Of a stretch of 64,000 bases of DNA, positions 24,607 to 38,694 are shown piece after piece (position 1 is the stretch's first letter; each line of letters starts with the position of its first letter). The notes beneath the pieces were generated by a model. It searched no databases, was not told the DNA's origin, and saw only the letters and a program-made list of their open reading frames with translations. The DNA is from Poronia punctata (lineage: Eukaryota; Ascomycota; Sordariomycetes; Xylariales; Xylariaceae), in assembly GCA_022579005.1 (NCBI GenBank), contig MU401483.1:62001-126000 (forward strand), in the 5' to 3' direction. The translations under genes and the position numbers were made by a program.

Positions 24607-25239
24607 CCTCTATAACCTTCCCTTAGACTGTCCTGTATCGAGCTAGAAGTTATATGCGACGTATCAAATCCGCATCGCATTTTCCCTTGCAACTCATGAC
24701 GCGACCGGCTTTTGCGACTATCATCGTCCCCTAACTTATACAGCCGCCTTGTTGCCAGCGGTATGTGGATTCTGTCCTCGCACTCCAAAGGTTTGTGTAC
24801 ATTTCTATTTAAGCAAATTGAGTTCCTTGTAACTCCAATTCGCGTTCTCCAGTGCCGCTTCCTGTTGGTTGTGTTCCCCTGGCTCCAACGGCACCGCCGC
24901 GGTTCTTTCCCATTTTATGTGGATGGCCGCGACGTCAACCCATATCTCGCCAGCCTGTCATAGGCAGCTGTGACTTTGGCCTGTGTCTTCGTCAGACTTG
25001 CCTTCTTGTTGTTGCATCATCCCCCCCCTTTGCCATCTTGGCTTGACGTTCGGTGGCCCTGAGTACTGTTCTGTCTATTATTCGCGTCCTTCGAATCCTA
25101 CTTGCTGCAACTTTTCAGAGTGGCAGATCGCGGCTGACTTATTCTACAGTGACACTCACGTTACATGTCCCCTTCGATTGTTGCCTAAGCTCGACTGGTT
25201 TATAACCGACACCGAACCACGAGGTTCAACAGCAACAAG
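24607..25239. other. Upstream region of the RSC9-like gene
   Basis: Normal base composition resumes immediately outside the terminal repeat. The ATG of the next gene lies about 630 bp away. No convincing coding frame occurs on either strand. It should contain the promoter of the RSC9-like gene, so that promoter borders presumed heterochromatin. Confidence 0.5.
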
Positions 25240-28200
25240 ATGGTTCTCGCGCGTGGGCCGGGTGGAAAGGAGGTTCAGGTCCACGAAATAGAGCGGACGC
25301 CGGAATACAACGAGTTTATACAAAAACTTACTGCCTTTCATGAGAAACGCGGGACGACGTTCGAGCCGGAGCCGAGGCTCCCCACCATGCACGGCCATGT
25401 CAACGTCGACTTATACAGGCTATACAAAAAAGTAATAGAGAAAGGAGGATACGATGAACTCAACAAAGTCCAGAAAGCTTGGGGGGCCCTTGCAGGCGAA
25501 CTCGGCATGTATTATTCAGACAACAAAGGGATGGGCCAGCTGTCTTTCCAGCTAAAACAGGACTTCTACCGGTACCTTGCCGCATATTGGATCAAAGACC
25601 AGTACGGCCGTGAACCCCCACCGAAAGAGATACTCGAACAGCAATCATGTGCAAGCAAGCATGGGCCGGTATTGACTCGCACTGTGGAGAACTTCAAGCT
25701 CTCGGCGAGGCGGTTAGGAGAAGAAACACCGACGAGGGACGACCGCCCTGCCGAAAGCACACCGACGTCGGCCAACAGAGCGTCTGGACGGCTTCGCGAG
25801 GCTCCTCCGCAACGAGTCCCTTTCCAGCCGGACACGGGCCCGAGTCGACAACCGCGGAGTACTCCCTCCCACCACAATACTCCCACTTCGAACGCGACGA
25901 GTAACACGTACCACAACACCCATTCGACAAATAATAATAATCATCATCAGACACAGCAGCAGAGCCAGCAACACTTACCACAGCAACATAATCCGAACAA
26001 CCCCCTACACGTCATCCAAGCTCAACAAGCTGCCCTGCGAGGCGCATCGAGTTCTTTCACACCGGGTAACGTCGAGACAGCTTCCCGCCTCACCGAGCCT
26101 TTCGAACCTCGCCCGCCCATTACAGTCCCGCTCCGCCCAGTTATTACACCTGGTAATAACCAAGCAGAATTCGCGAAGCGACAGCGAATGAAGCAGCAAG
26201 CTGCTGGACCTGGAAGCGCGCAACCTATCACACGGCCAATCCTGCCTCCTAGTAAGGATCCCTCCTCCCATCCCCCCCCCGCCTTCCCATGTTGGACGAT
26301 ACAACGACGGCGACTGTTTGATAACTAACCTTCGATAATAGTCGGCTGTGAGGGCCCGAACATATATACACGCTGCCTCCTGGCTCTTCGATCCGGTATC
26401 CCGGCCGAACAAGCATTCGCGCTGAACCATCTCGTGAAAATCTCGTTTGAGCGAGGCGACAAATACAAGTTCGATTCCTTCCTAGGCTTGGCCGAAGGGC
26501 TTATAGAAAAAGCCCTCGAGATTGGCAATCTCTTCTACCATGTTAACTGGGAAATCTCATATGCTGGCGACCAAGATGGTTCAAGACCTGATGTTCTAGA
26601 CGGCTTAGAGGGGACGCACGATATCATACAGCGCATCCGGAACCTGCGACCAAAGGTTGTTCTAGACCATTTACAGCCCGTGGAGCTTTCGGACAATCTG
26701 CTCCGAATCACCGAGGCCGTCCTTACTATAAGGAATATGGTGATGCTCCTTGAGAATGCTGTATACATGGCAGACGTTTGCCCTCTCAGAGACCTGCTTT
26801 GCATCATCCTTTGCCTGCCCAACCTGGAAATGTTAGTCGAGGTCAAGCACTTCGCCCTGGATATTGCTGAGCAGATAACGCCCTGGCTCCTGCTCGACTC
26901 GAGCGACCCGCTTTACCAGACGCTGCTAGCCCAGCTGGACTCTACCGACCGCGGCACCATCCTGACGGCTCTGCGTGCTGTTAGCCGGATATCGATGAAC
27001 CTCGATGCGACGAACAAGCTTCAGGGTGTGCCGGTCGTGGTCTTGCGGAACATTATGAACTGGCTCCTACTCAACGACGAAGAGTTGGTGGATGCTTGTC
27101 TGGACTTCCTTTATCAATATACGGCCGTGGTGGCTAATGTGGAGCGTCTGCTCGAGGCCGTCAACATGGAGAACGTGGTGCCTCATCTGGTCAGACTACT
27201 AGCCCATGGTGCTAAGCGGGTGAGAGAGGAGAAGGTGTTGGAACCCGAGAAGAAGGCATTGTGCACAGAAGAGGTGCCTCCACTACCGCTCGATCTCCAC
27301 GAGAAGCTGAGGGACACGGATGAACCACACCGCTGTTACTACTGGTTGCAAAGCTTATTCGAGGAAGATGCCGAGTCCAACATCACCCAGATCGCGATAT
27401 GGCAGGCATATCAAGGCTCTTTCGGCGCATTGGCTGGCGGCATGCGGAACACGTTGAGCGCAGCGGATTTCATCCGAAACGTAAGCCACGTGTTTGTCAA
27501 TGCGCGAGCCCAGATAATACGGGGGCCGGGCGAGGTACAGCGCTTCATCATCGAGGGCATCCGTGCCCGGACGGCCCCTATCCACTACGAGACCAAGGAA
27601 GAGTATACGCCGTGCCAGTGGCAGGTGGCCAAGGGCGCCTTCTCGAAACGGTGCCATCAGTTCTTTCTTGAGGGCGAGCAGATGTGGCTTCACATCTTGA
27701 CCACCCATCTCGGCGTCGCCCTCGACGAGAATGGCAAGATGCAGAACAAAGAGGTGGCAGCGTCATGCGATTGGCTGAATTGCGACAAATATGCCACTCC
27801 GCGACCACTTAAACTAGCGGAGCTCTGCAGCCACATCAAAACCCACGTTCCCTCTTCGCATAAACGGCCTATACAAGAAGGTGTCGAGGTGGCTGCTAAG
27901 CGGCAACGCAAGTCATACATCACTCCAGCCAAGACGATGGCGCTCACGTGGGAAAAGACGGCCGTCACTGTCGACGAGCGCAAACCCAACGTCGAACAGG
28001 CCGCTGGCATTCCTCTCAGCGCCGTTCTCGTCTTGCGGAACATCGCCCGTAATGTGATCAAGACCGAAGCCCAGGAAGAGCTTCTCAAACGAACCGAGAC
28101 CGACGACGGCGACGAAAGTGGTGGATGGAATGAGAGACTGTTCCGTCCAGTCATGTCGCGTCTGTTCGAGGTCATGACAGAGAATAAGGCACTGGTCAGT

Positions 28201-28304
28201 ATTTCCCTTTTTGTAGGTCGAGACATGACACTAACTCTTCTCTCCATCATCTACAGGCCGGTTATGTTACCTCACTTTTGCAATTGGTTCAAACGGAAAA
28301 CTAG
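25240..28304 (+). CDS. RSC9: RSC9-like ARID-domain subunit of the RSC chromatin remodeller
   Basis: Three exons give a 970-residue protein: 25240-26251, 26342-28194 and 28257-28304. The introns of 90 and 62 bp have GTAAGG..ATAG and GTCAGT..ACAG ends, and every junction stays in frame. An N-terminal ARID DNA-binding domain spans about residues 13-120 (IERTPEYNEFIQKL, LYKKVIEKGGYDELN). A Pro/Ser/Thr- then Asn/Gln/His-rich linker reaches about 320. An alpha-helical armadillo-like middle follows. An RFX-type segment lies near 667-752 (YYWLQSLFEE, FIRNVSHVFVNARAQIIRG). Two Cys/His zinc-finger-like motifs follow near 762-840. This ARID, RFX-like, zinc-finger order is typical of Rsc9 in filamentous fungi. 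RSC is a nuclear SWI/SNF-class complex that slides and evicts nucleosomes, and Rsc9 helps target it. The reading frame continues through intron 2 to 28308, so an unspliced model would give a wrong C-terminus. The gene is convergent with the KH-protein gene. Confidence 0.88.
26252..26341 (+). other. Intron 1 of the RSC9-like gene
   Basis: The donor is GTAAGG and the acceptor ATAG, with a branch-like ATAACTAACC shortly before it. Without splicing, the frame hits TAA at 26326. Splicing restores an ATC codon and joins to GCEGPNIYTRCLLAL in the same frame as the large downstream exon. Confidence 0.85.
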
Positions 28305-29793
28305 ATAAGAGCTCACGCATGCATCTCTTCATCTGTTTCATTACGGTGCTGCATGATTAGTGAGACCTAAATCTGCCTATTGGGGTGCGATATCAGCCCC
28401 CTCTGTCCTGTCCTGTTCTATTCTGTATCTCTATTTTTCGGCAGGGTTAAGGTTTGGTGGAATATCCTAGGCAGGCGTTCAAACGAGGAAGGGAAGAAAG
28501 AGAAAGCATGGCAAGGATAGGATATGATGTACGGATGGATGGACGGATGTACGGATGGGGAGGCTTACGCTCCTTATTGAAAAAAGAAAGAGAGAGACTT
28601 GCCTAGCCTAGACAACCTTGACATACTTTTTATCCGAATAAGCGAGAGAGACGGGGTCATGTTTGTTTGTTTGTTTGTTTGTCGTTGTCTTGTTCCTATC
28701 CCTATCTATCCCCTTTTTATATATCCTTGGCCCCGGCCCCGGCTCCGGCTCCGGTCCCCCCGGGAACGGAAAGGGAATGGTTTTAAGGGGGTATTAAGAA
28801 TTTTTTAAAGCGAGATATATGCAAATTAGAAAGAAAGGGGTTTTAACCAGCTATCTTTATCTTCTATCTATCTAAGTACCTATCTAGACAGTCTTGTATG
28901 TTTTGATTTTGACGAGGGTAAGTACTTAGATGTAGTAATATTCTGCTCTATGTCTTGCGTTTTGTTTTCTCTTTGATCCTATTGTGTTTGTTGTAATTCG
29001 CCTTGGGGCAAATGAGTGAGTGATAGGTACATGTAGATAAATGCATTATGTACTCAACCATTACCCATCGACCCGTAGTGATTTGGATAGGTACAGTCTC
29101 AATACCTAAGGTAGTATTCCCTTGCAAGGAAATGTTTAATATATACATGCCTACGAGTAAACCAGGTTATACAAGATAGGTATTAGTAATTATTATATAT
29201 GTTTACCTGGCATTATTATCAAATCAAACCCAGACGTCTGGTTTAGGTAAGTAATTATATGATAGGTTTAAAAGTGCAGTTAGTTCGCCGTTGAAGCGGA
29301 TTCCATGTTATATCTATCCATCTATACCATTTTATAGAGAATACCGGGGGGGAAAAAAATGCATGTAGAAGGAAACACGCGTTTGCAACATTCCATTCTT
29401 ATATTACTACGGTCATCTGTTTGTTTGCAAATTTTATATGTATTTTATATATAGGTAGGTAATACTTTGTTCTTTTTCTTGTGTGTAGGAAGAGAGAGAG
29501 AGAGAGAGAGAGAGAGATCTTCTTGTTTTATTATTGACACAATTAAGCGTTTTTTTCAAATCATCACTTTTTTCACTTTCCTTCCAACCCCCTCCCCCCC
29601 CTTTTTTGGCTACGCAACTCTTCAATCAACCCAAACCAACTTTTTTTTACCTCGTGCCTTTTCTAGACCCTCCCATCATCAGTACATCGTATACATGTTA
29701 CAGCCGAAGGGAAAAGAGTGAAAAAAAGCTAGAGATCGAACGTCCAAATAGCAAGATGAAAATGTCGGTATATATCTGTGTCGTTCTCCCTCC
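28305..29793. other. Convergent 3' intergenic region with a GA microsatellite
   Basis: This is the tail-to-tail spacer between the RSC9-like gene (plus) and the KH-protein gene (minus), so both 3' UTRs and poly(A) sites lie here. It contains GGATGGATGGACGGATG-type repeats near 28530, a GTTT run near 28665, a Gly/Pro-codon-like CCGGCTCCGG run near 28730 and a pure (GA)n tract at 29489-29517. No reading frame looks coding. Confidence 0.6.
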
Positions 29794-32700
29794 TTAATCT
29801 CTTCGTCCCAATTGCCCTTCCCGGACAGCAACGAGGATGAGATCCTTGGCCTTCTCGCAGCCTTCACGAGAACCGCGAATCTCAATGGCCTCGTCCCGGG
29901 CTTGGTCTCGTGGGACATTGATCTTGCATCCGCTCTGCTTTCGGATAGCGTTGACCTTGGAGCCGCCCGTGCCGATGACGAGACGGTAGGTGGACGGGTC
30001 GGGCAGAACAAGGTATCCCGTGAAGTTGCTCTTCTGCGCCTGTTCTAGGGCTGCCGCAATGACCTTCTTGGCCTTTTCAATGTTCTCCGGGCTACCTTTG
30101 AGAACCCAGGGGATATCGCCTTCTTCGGCAGAAGAGCCCTCCTCGACAACGGTCCACGAGTGTGCATCCGCCGCCGTTTCAGCGTCATCCGTGATTAAAG
30201 GTAGAGCACCCGAAGTAGTTCGCGTGTTCGCAGGCTTCGTTTTGGGAGGTGGAGCGTGCCCGGCGTGGTCGACCGAGACCCTGTGGTCGTTGCGGAGTCT
30301 GCGGAAGAACTGTCCGTTCTCTGAAATGGCGTTGTGATATTTCCTAGGCACTTGGATCGTTTCCCCTTGGGATTCCTTGACGAGAGACGCGATGTGTTCC
30401 TTGGCACTTTCGACATTAGCAGGCAGACCGACGACCTTCACTGTCGTTGATTGGCTGCCCTGTCGGGGAATGTCAATCGAAACCTTGAACTGGGACTCCA
30501 GCTGCCGCTTGGTCTCGCCACCACGACCGATGAGGGTTCGGTGCTTCTCTACTGGCACATCGAGAGTCTCCTCGACCTGGCTTTCTCTCTGGGCGACGAA
30601 TTCCTCGATGCTGGCAATAATCTTGTCGACAATATCACGTTGTCCCTCAATCTTGATACCATTGCCATCCGCGTCCTGCTTCGGGAATTGGACATAACGA
30701 GCTTGCAGGCGTCGATCTTCCGGACCTCCAGCTTTGATGACGATATCTCGCAGCGTAGAACCTGTTCCAGCATGTCAGCACACTTTTTGTTATACAAAGG
30801 GGGGTTTATTTCCTTTCGGCACGTACCTCCAGGCCCGATGAGATTCTTGTGCCATTTTCGATCAACTTCCAGAGTCTTGGACACGGTGTCGTCAAAAATG
30901 GCCTTCTTCTCCCCGAGGATCTTCTTGGCGTCCGCAACCTGCTTCTTGCTACCCCGAATAGTGATCTCAACCAAGGCATCCGGCGCCTCATTGCGGTCGT
31001 TTGGAATATCGACCCTGGCACCCGTGGCTTGACGGAGCTCGTCCATAGCGGCTCCGCCAGAACCAATCAGAGATGGCAGCTGCTTTTGCTGCACCGCCAC
31101 CGTGTCGCTGTGAGAGTGTTCCTTGAGGTACTGGTAGAGAGAGTATATCTCGTCCCGGGCCTGATCCGCACCCTTCTTGGGCCCCCTAATCGTCACCTCG
31201 TCGGGACCCTGCTGTCGTCGCGGCTTACCAGCTTCGCTAGCAACATCCGCTACCGATTCATCGTCCTTCCCAGGCTTGTTCGCCTTCGGGAAGTTGATAT
31301 GGACATCATACCGTTTCTGCAACCGGAGGATCTGGTTACCCTGGGCACCGATAAGCTCCCTGTGGAACTTGGGCTCGATCTTGAGACTGTGCGTCGTTTC
31401 ATCGGCCCATTGCCGCACCAGCGAGTTGATGTGCGATTTCGCTCTCTCGGCCTTTGCCTTGGGACCCTTTAGTTCAATCTCTCCATCCTGAACCTGGATA
31501 TCCACGTCGAACTTCTCACGGAGCTCGTTAATGTGGCTTCCACTCTTGCCGATCAGATGGTGTGCAAATTTCTGGGGGAAGTCAAACTTCATGGTGAAAC
31601 CACGCTCTTTCTCGTCTTCCTTTTCTTGTGCAACGAAGGCGGCCGACTTCTCAGCTAGAGACTTCACCCGTGAGGCAGGTCCCCGCATGGTAACGGTTGT
31701 ACCCTTGACACTAACCCGGACGGGGATGTCGCCGACAGCACGAGTGGTCGAATCCTGTTCCTTCTTAATGAACTTGCGGAGTTTATCCTGGAATCTAAAA
31801 TCCGAGTCAGCATTGCACCGTTCATCGTCATCATGCGCCACCGTTGGGTAGTCGGGGGGCTTACTTCTGAGGCACCTCAAGAGTCTCTGTCTCAATCTTC
31901 TCTTGACGATTAACCAAGTCAAGAATATGAGCTTTGGCATCCCGTAAGCCTTGTTGGAACGTCTGGAGATCAGCAGGCGTCGGTGCCTTTTGCGGCACCT
32001 CATACGCGTCTCCGGCATCCTGTCCCTCATACACCAAAAGGACAGGCAGGTCTGATTCTGAAGCGTCAGGGATCACCATGTGAACGCCAAAAGAATCTTG
32101 AACCTTGGGCCTGATGTCACTGCGCAAATAAGAGTGGAAGAAAGGGTCAACGGGAACCGTGGCCAAGCGCGATGGCGGGTGGCTGTTGACGACGGAGCTC
32201 ATCTCCTTCTGTGCCTTGAGGGCATTCTTGCCCTCCCGAGCATATAGCTCCCATGGGCTGATTACGCCACTCGTGTAGGGCGTGTTGATGTTGATTTTGT
32301 ACATCCTTTCCAATCGCTCAATCTCCTTCCTCTGTCGGAGGTATCGAGCTAGGTCCCGGTTGTAGACGGCCTCGCCTCCCGGGGCGTGGTTGTGATGTTT
32401 GGCGACGTTGAAAACCGAAGTGTGCACTTGGGTGGCCAACTCCATGGCCTTTTCCAATCCGTTCGACACGTCATCCTCCAGGCCAACAACGGTGACGGTA
32501 TCGACGCCAGGTTCGCTAGGCAGAATGACGACGCACTTGGTATCGGCGAAAAAGTCGTCAGAGGGGATACCGCGCTCTCCGATGATGAACTGATGGGCAC
32601 CGTGACGGATGTCCACCTGGTCCATGTGCAGTTGGTTCTGCAACTCATGCACCCGGCGCTCGATGGCCGACTTTGCGGCCTGGACGGCGGCACGGTCGCC

Positions 32701-33860
32701 GGCAATCTGAATATGGTTGTCATTGGAAGCCGGGGCGAAAGTTGGCCTTTGACCAGATGTCGGCATCTGCGGAACCTGAGCAGCCCACGGCAGATGTGGC
32801 GGCACGCGGACCTGCACGCCGTGCTCAGCTTCGAGATCGTGAGCGAGGCTGTTGTTGGGGCCGGCGATAAAGGGGTAGAACTCGGCTGGAACCGACTTCA
32901 GTCGCGCACTCGCGTTCGCCGAACGCTCACCGACAATCTTCGCGATCAACTGGCGAGCCAATGCGGCGGTGTGGGTGTTGCCCTCGATGACCACGTCAAC
33001 CGTAGCATCGTCATCATCATCGGCGTTGGCTGTGTTTTCGTCTGCCTTGGGAATTTGTATCCTGGCACCGGATTTCTCCTGAATGGACTTGATTGTCGAA
33101 CCCTGCTTGCCAATAATGTGGGCTCTGGCGGACTGTGGGATCGAAATCGTCGCAGTTTCCTGTATGGAATCGTTAGCAAGTACAATAGGACGCGCGGTCA
33201 GCTAGCGGGGATGATGGGAGGGGACAAATATCTTACCTTGCGACCAATTTGCGAAACCAAGTCACGGAGAGCCTGCTGCGCCTTGTCCTGGGGACCAGAG
33301 GCTTCGAACTTCAGCTGGCCAGCAGGTCCGTTGGACATTGTGATCACTGCCCGGGATTTACGGTTGATTTCTTTCACAGTGTCCGGGATCGGGCGACGGA
33401 GCTGAGCACGTGGCAGGATCGAAGATGGGTGTAACATGATGGTCTCGACGTTACGACCAGGGATGGCCATAGGCGGCGGCACGCCAGTCGGAGTTGCGGC
33501 TCTGGATGCGGGCGTTGACGTACGGGGTGTGGCATCAGTTGACCACGAGCTTCCGTTTGCATTACCATTACCGTTTAGCTTGACTCCGGCCCAGATGGGG
33601 GGGAAAGCCGGCTTCGAAGCCGGGCCCTTGGAGGCTCCGAGTTCGGGAAAGGCCTCGCGCGACAGGGTGTCAATGGGAGCCGACTGCTTTCCGGCAGCTT
33701 TCGCAGTCGGGGTAGGACCCCACGAAGGATCAACAGGGGCGGGCGAAGAAGTTGACGGCTTCACTTCCTCGTCAGGGACATCCTCAACAGTCGGTTGAAG
33801 CGGATGCTGGGCATGCTTCTGAAGAAGCCGGGCGGCAGCGGAACCTTCGTCGGAGGCCAT
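29794..33860 (-). CDS. SCP160: Multi-KH-domain vigilin / Scp160-like RNA-binding protein
   Basis: Four exons encode about 1,284 residues: 33860-33237, 33159-31865, 31794-30827 and 30761-29794. The introns of 77, 70 and 65 bp all keep frame. The first ~160 residues are low complexity (Pro/Ser/Ala). The rest is a chain of KH domains, with recognisable GXXG loops in IIGKQG, IIGERG, LIGKSG, LIGAQG, LIGSGG, LIGPGG, LIGRGG and VIGTGG, plus degenerate ones such as AGPN and SENG. The junction of exons 3 and 4 falls just after LIGPGG inside a KH domain. Yeast Scp160 (1,222 residues) has a comparable length and KH array. That family binds polysomes and mRNAs at the ER and nuclear envelope and affects translation and ploidy maintenance. 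The start at 33860 is the only sensible ATG (MASDEGSAAARLLQ). Several long antisense frames overlap this gene; they are by-products of its codon usage. Confidence 0.92.
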
Positions 33861-36800
33861 GGTTTCAGCTCTGTTTCCCAGTGTGTCAGTTGAGAGTGCC
33901 GGTATAGCTGGTGTGCAACGTGGAATGGAAGTTGCTACATGAAAAGCGAAAGTTGAAAGGATTGACGCCGCAACGAGAGCGCGAGTGTCTGGACCCGGCG
34001 CAATGAGGTGTGGATTATGGGTGCAAAATGGCGGCGTGCGAGGAGAAACCTACGTTGTGTTTAAACTGTAGTCAACTGGGAACGACGGTGGAATTTCAAT
34101 TGGCCTTCCTCAACAACAAAGTTGAGAAATGACGAGGTATACAGGTGGACAATCACACGTAAAGAGGTAATACCGAGACTAGAGATGGCGGATCGAGATG
34201 GGATGGAGCTGGAGCTTTAGAAGAAGCTAGAACATGTTGCACAAGATGGAATCGGTTATGCGGTGGTGATGGGAGGTGTACAATTATTTTGACAGGCGAG
34301 ACTTGAATGGCCGGCCAGAAAAATATATATCAGAAGAAGCCACGATTGGGCGGTCAGGACGGAATGGACTCTTGATAAATGAAGCTCAAGGTTCGATTTC
34401 AAAAGTTGAATCTGACCAGATGTTCAGTCAAAGGGGCAAGGACCATTGGCATCCTGGTAAAGAAGATCCCCACTTAGCTGACACTGTTACGAAGCTGCAA
34501 TTTGGCGGAGTTCCATATAATTCTGCCGGGTTGACGCCTGTCATGGCTTGGTTTCTCCGACTGCTCGGCACCCACTCCCAGCTGTCCGGGCCTGTGAAAG
34601 GAACCGCAGGTCGATGCCCAGGGGCCTATTTACAAGGGTAAGCTAGGTCAAATTATGCCCGTGTTAATGTTAACGAGGTAGGTACCTAGATATTTTATCG
34701 AGTACATGTACGGACATGCACGCTCTTACGTATATCGCAAGATCATGTACGTGGAAGACGGTTTTCAGCCTTTATCTCACCAGAATACAATTTTACATAC
34801 GTGTACCTAGTACGAGTACATGAGGCCTCAGCAGGCTAGGCTAGAAACTATAAGATTAGCGAAGTTTACGCCCCGCAGCCCCGGCTTCAAACTTGGGGCA
34901 GGAGGACCCTGTATCGTAGAAGTTTGGAGAAGCGCTATAATACGACGTGTACGAGTAGGGAACCTCGATCACGTAGGATGCCATTATCTTTTGTGTAGAT
35001 AACACATATTTCTTGCAAGTTCTAGGGATAGCCTCGCCCCTTATTCTTCGGGGTGCAAGGACAGAAACTTAAAGGCATTTCATAAAGATTCCGGAAATCT
35101 TTTTTCGACAGGCGGATGAATATAGAAGCGCAAGACGGGTGCCAAGTACAGTGGACCAACTTTAAACGCACTTTGAAAGCCATCTTCTACCTACTCTCTA
35201 CGCCAGGCCTCTATCAAGAACATCACCTCATTCCCATATTGTCCTAATTTTCTTGTTACGGGCCACCCGGACATGATCGGACCGCAGTACTAGGGCAAAG
35301 CGAAGCATCCTGCAAAGTAATGCGGAGGATGGTGGGTGACAAATTCGTAGGGACCACCTGAGTGTGAGGGCTTGAAAACACAGTACGAGTAGGTAGCGTC
35401 AGACACATATCTTCGGGTTAGAGGCCGCCAACCTAAAGTACCGGGTACCCCCTGCCAAGTGATAAGTAGACTAAGGTTAGGTTAGGTTAGGTGAAAGGTT
35501 TGGTGAAGCAACGAGGTTCTAATCTAGAAAGTGTTGATCTCCCTTTACACTTCCTGTCACTATAGGTTACCCTGCAGTATAGTAAGTTACCTAATACCCT
35601 TCAAGGGAATCGTAAATGTCAGGAGGACATGACCAACAACGTACAGGCATTCATGTTATACACTCCCTTGCCGCTCTTTTGAAAGATGAGGCAGGAAATT
35701 TGTGTAAAAAGTACATGTGCCGGACGAACAGCTTGGTCATATATGAGCAATAGACATGAAGCTTCTCACAACTTTACCAGAAGAGCCGGTTTTGCACTAT
35801 CTGAATACATGGCTGCTCATATTCGAGCGCTCGCCGAAGATAGAGCACGAGGTCAACACCACACAGGAAAGAGTAACCGTGTTTTGTATTGGAAAGAGCT
35901 TCGGCGTCAGAGAAGAACCAAACAATTAGGTAGTTTCAGGTCCACCCCCAACCGCCTAACGTGTGTCTTACACTTTTGAGACATGTGAAGAACTCGCTCA
36001 AGTCTGTTTCTTGTGCGCCGAGTTAGTAATCAGATATGATTGATAATCTCTGACTACAATTCGCATCGACCCGATAACATGACACAACAAGCCTTCACCA
36101 AGTGGTGGCCTCGCCCGTTTTCCCTCACCCCATGTAGTCTAAAGCTCAACTCACTCTATTATAGATTGAATCACCGTGCAGGGGGCGCGGGCCTGCGTGT
36201 GCACGTAGCCAACACACGAGCCTATCGCTGCACGTCACGAATGTCGCGGGGCTGCCATTTGCCGAGCCTGGGGCCTTCCGCGACCCAATCGTGGACAAAC
36301 CCCGTTTAATACTCGTAGAGACGGGCGGCGCTGGTGGACAAGGGAGCCAGTCGCGCGGTTCGGGCGATCGAATAATCAGTGGTCGCGGCCTATTCCTTGG
36401 TCGCATAATACTTCAAGCCGGAAATGGACCGAGATACCACCTCGACTCGACGCACGGGGGTTCCAGCAGAGTCCGAAAAATATGATTTGAGTTTTCCGAG
36501 AAAGCGAAGAGTCGAGATGGGCGGCTCCCTAGTCATTTCCTTGTTTCCAAGTGAGAACATTGGGGATTACCTAGAAGGTGGTCCCTTTTTTCGAGTTCTA
36601 AGTTACGTAGATGGGAATACCTATCCTTCCACTTGTGCTCGTAGAACGACGTCGTGCCAGCGCTTAGCACGTTGCCCAGGATTCTGTCCATGATACAGCC
36701 TAGTGTCGGAAGGGTAAGTCAACAGAACATGAATACGTCAGTATCGAGTTTAGGCCCCTCGAGTGCGATGTCTGGAGTATTACAGAGAGGACATCAGATA

Positions 36801-38555
36801 TGGTCGCCTTCAATACCTCGACCTGTACCTATGGGTCTGCCTCGAGACGAAACATACATTTGCTTTATACATCGTTGCGGATCTACCTCACCAAGATGGA
36901 AGTAATAGATCTGGCCCATCTCGTTCGCCGCGAGGGAGAAAAGGCCAAGAAATGACTCAACAGAGGAGGAAGTGAAAATAAGGACCATCTAGTGGAGTGC
37001 ACCCCCAGCCATACATCTAGGTTAACTACCTATTTTAATACAGTCACCAAGTTTCTTCCGTCGTCAAAGTCTTGTCGACCAGCCCTATTGGACTGTTGTT
37101 AGCCAGCCATCGATAAAGAAAGGGAAGACAGGCAAAGCGAGCACAAGGATGGATCCGCCCGGATGGAACTCTACGCATCCCGTCTGGCGGGTTTTACGAC
37201 GCTTGATGCAACTAGGTTTTAGCTGCAATGCAGCACGATTAGCTCATTGGACCCTTTCATAACTAAGAACCGCCTAGTCGACGTTTCTTGTTCGGGTATG
37301 TATACGATGTTTATAATCATGTCGGAAACGTACGATGACCTCAAGAGGGCATACGACTTCAAGTGACATAAAACAAGGATGACAGCGGATTCTAGAGGAG
37401 AGGGCTGTACTTCTGAACGTCAGAGTAATTATATACACGTATAACAAGCTGGATACTTTGGATTCTTATCCATTTAACCTTCCTAGTCACCTCAAAAAGC
37501 TTTCCCCAAAGGATCTCAACACCTTCATATTACAACATCAGTACTGCCGCTAATTCGGCATTGATCAATATAGAGAGTCTCTTTCCCATTAGGAGATGTC
37601 GATTTCATAGTTTTCTTACGATTTATTACCTATCCTCCTTGGAAAGCGTGGATCAACATGTAGATACACAAACAAGAGTATTTTTGGCCGGGCTTGTCTA
37701 ACAAAAGAGAAGTTACAAGTCACGACTTGTATGCCGTACATGTTCGAGTCTGGCCAACTGCTGGCGAAAATGTAATGACCGATGCACTCTACCCCCACAC
37801 ATATACCTAGATGCAAACATACATATCCCACTCACTGCCTGCGAGAGTATGTGCTACAGATGGGTTACCTCTGGTAAGAGGTACAAGTACCTATTTATGG
37901 ACCGTCGTTCGTATTCAAGAGGGCTATTACGTCCACTTGGTTGTACCTCCGAGTATGAATCATGTACGTGTACATACACATACACCATCATGCTGTGTCA
38001 CGACTAAAAGTCCTTGGTAGAGTATGTATGTATACTATAAGGTAGTATTATTTCGCACAAGGTCATTCAAGGAACCTTAGGTCTGCCCCATTCCCCATTC
38101 CCCATCCACGGGCGGCAGTAATTATACAAGATCAAGCCACACTATCTATGGCGGAGGCGTTTTTGATCATCTTTCTAGGTGCGTGATCCGAGGGGATCTG
38201 GGATTCAGTCGGCTCACAAGATACAAGTTCTTTAATTATTAGGGGCAATTGATTGGGCCGATATCATCAAATGAGCGGTTGGTCTAATTTCGCAATCTCT
38301 TTTTCAAGTTATCACTCGTTAATGATCGAATCCTCTTGGAAGTGTTGCTGTTTGCTGTCCTTGGCTGGAAGGTAGATAATCTAGATAGAGACGCAAAAAC
38401 TCGAGTCAATCAAGCCACAAGGATGAGGTCTCATCGGTATCAGATATCGAAAGGATTGTCATAAGATGGGCAGACGGTCTATTGGTTGACGACGAGGGAG
38501 AAATATGGAGATATTGGTTTGATGTTTGTCGCGGTTTGAATCGGGGGAGTTTATC

Positions 38556-38694
38556 AAGAGAGAGAGAGGGAGAGAGAGCTTCTCTACGTGTAAATAGAGA
38601 GTGCGTAGGAGAATAACCTAGAAAATGATTAAAAACACCAGGGTGAAAGGGGGACGGGTAGAAAGCGGGAAGTGGAAGTGGAAGTGGAAGTGGA
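38556..38694. repeat. AG tract and GGAAGT hexamer microsatellites
   Basis: An AG-rich run occupies 38556-38578. About four copies of GGAAGT (GTGGAA phase) occupy 38668-38694. Both lie in the long gene-free region upstream of the Ste20-like kinase. Confidence 0.75.

Noticed and set aside
32386..33405. 339-codon plus-strand frame, with other long antisense frames at 30849-31472 and 30451-31032
   Set aside because: They lie opposite the KH-protein exons, cross its introns and show no domain. They are antisense shadows of a GC-biased coding region.
34276..34641. 121-codon plus-strand frame in the long intergenic region
   Set aside because: It has no recognisable motif, no plausible partner exon and random-looking composition.
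35474..35492. Telomere-like GGTTAGGTTAGGTTAGG run
   Set aside because: The unit is the pentamer GGTTA rather than TTAGGG, with only about four copies, inside ordinary intergenic DNA.
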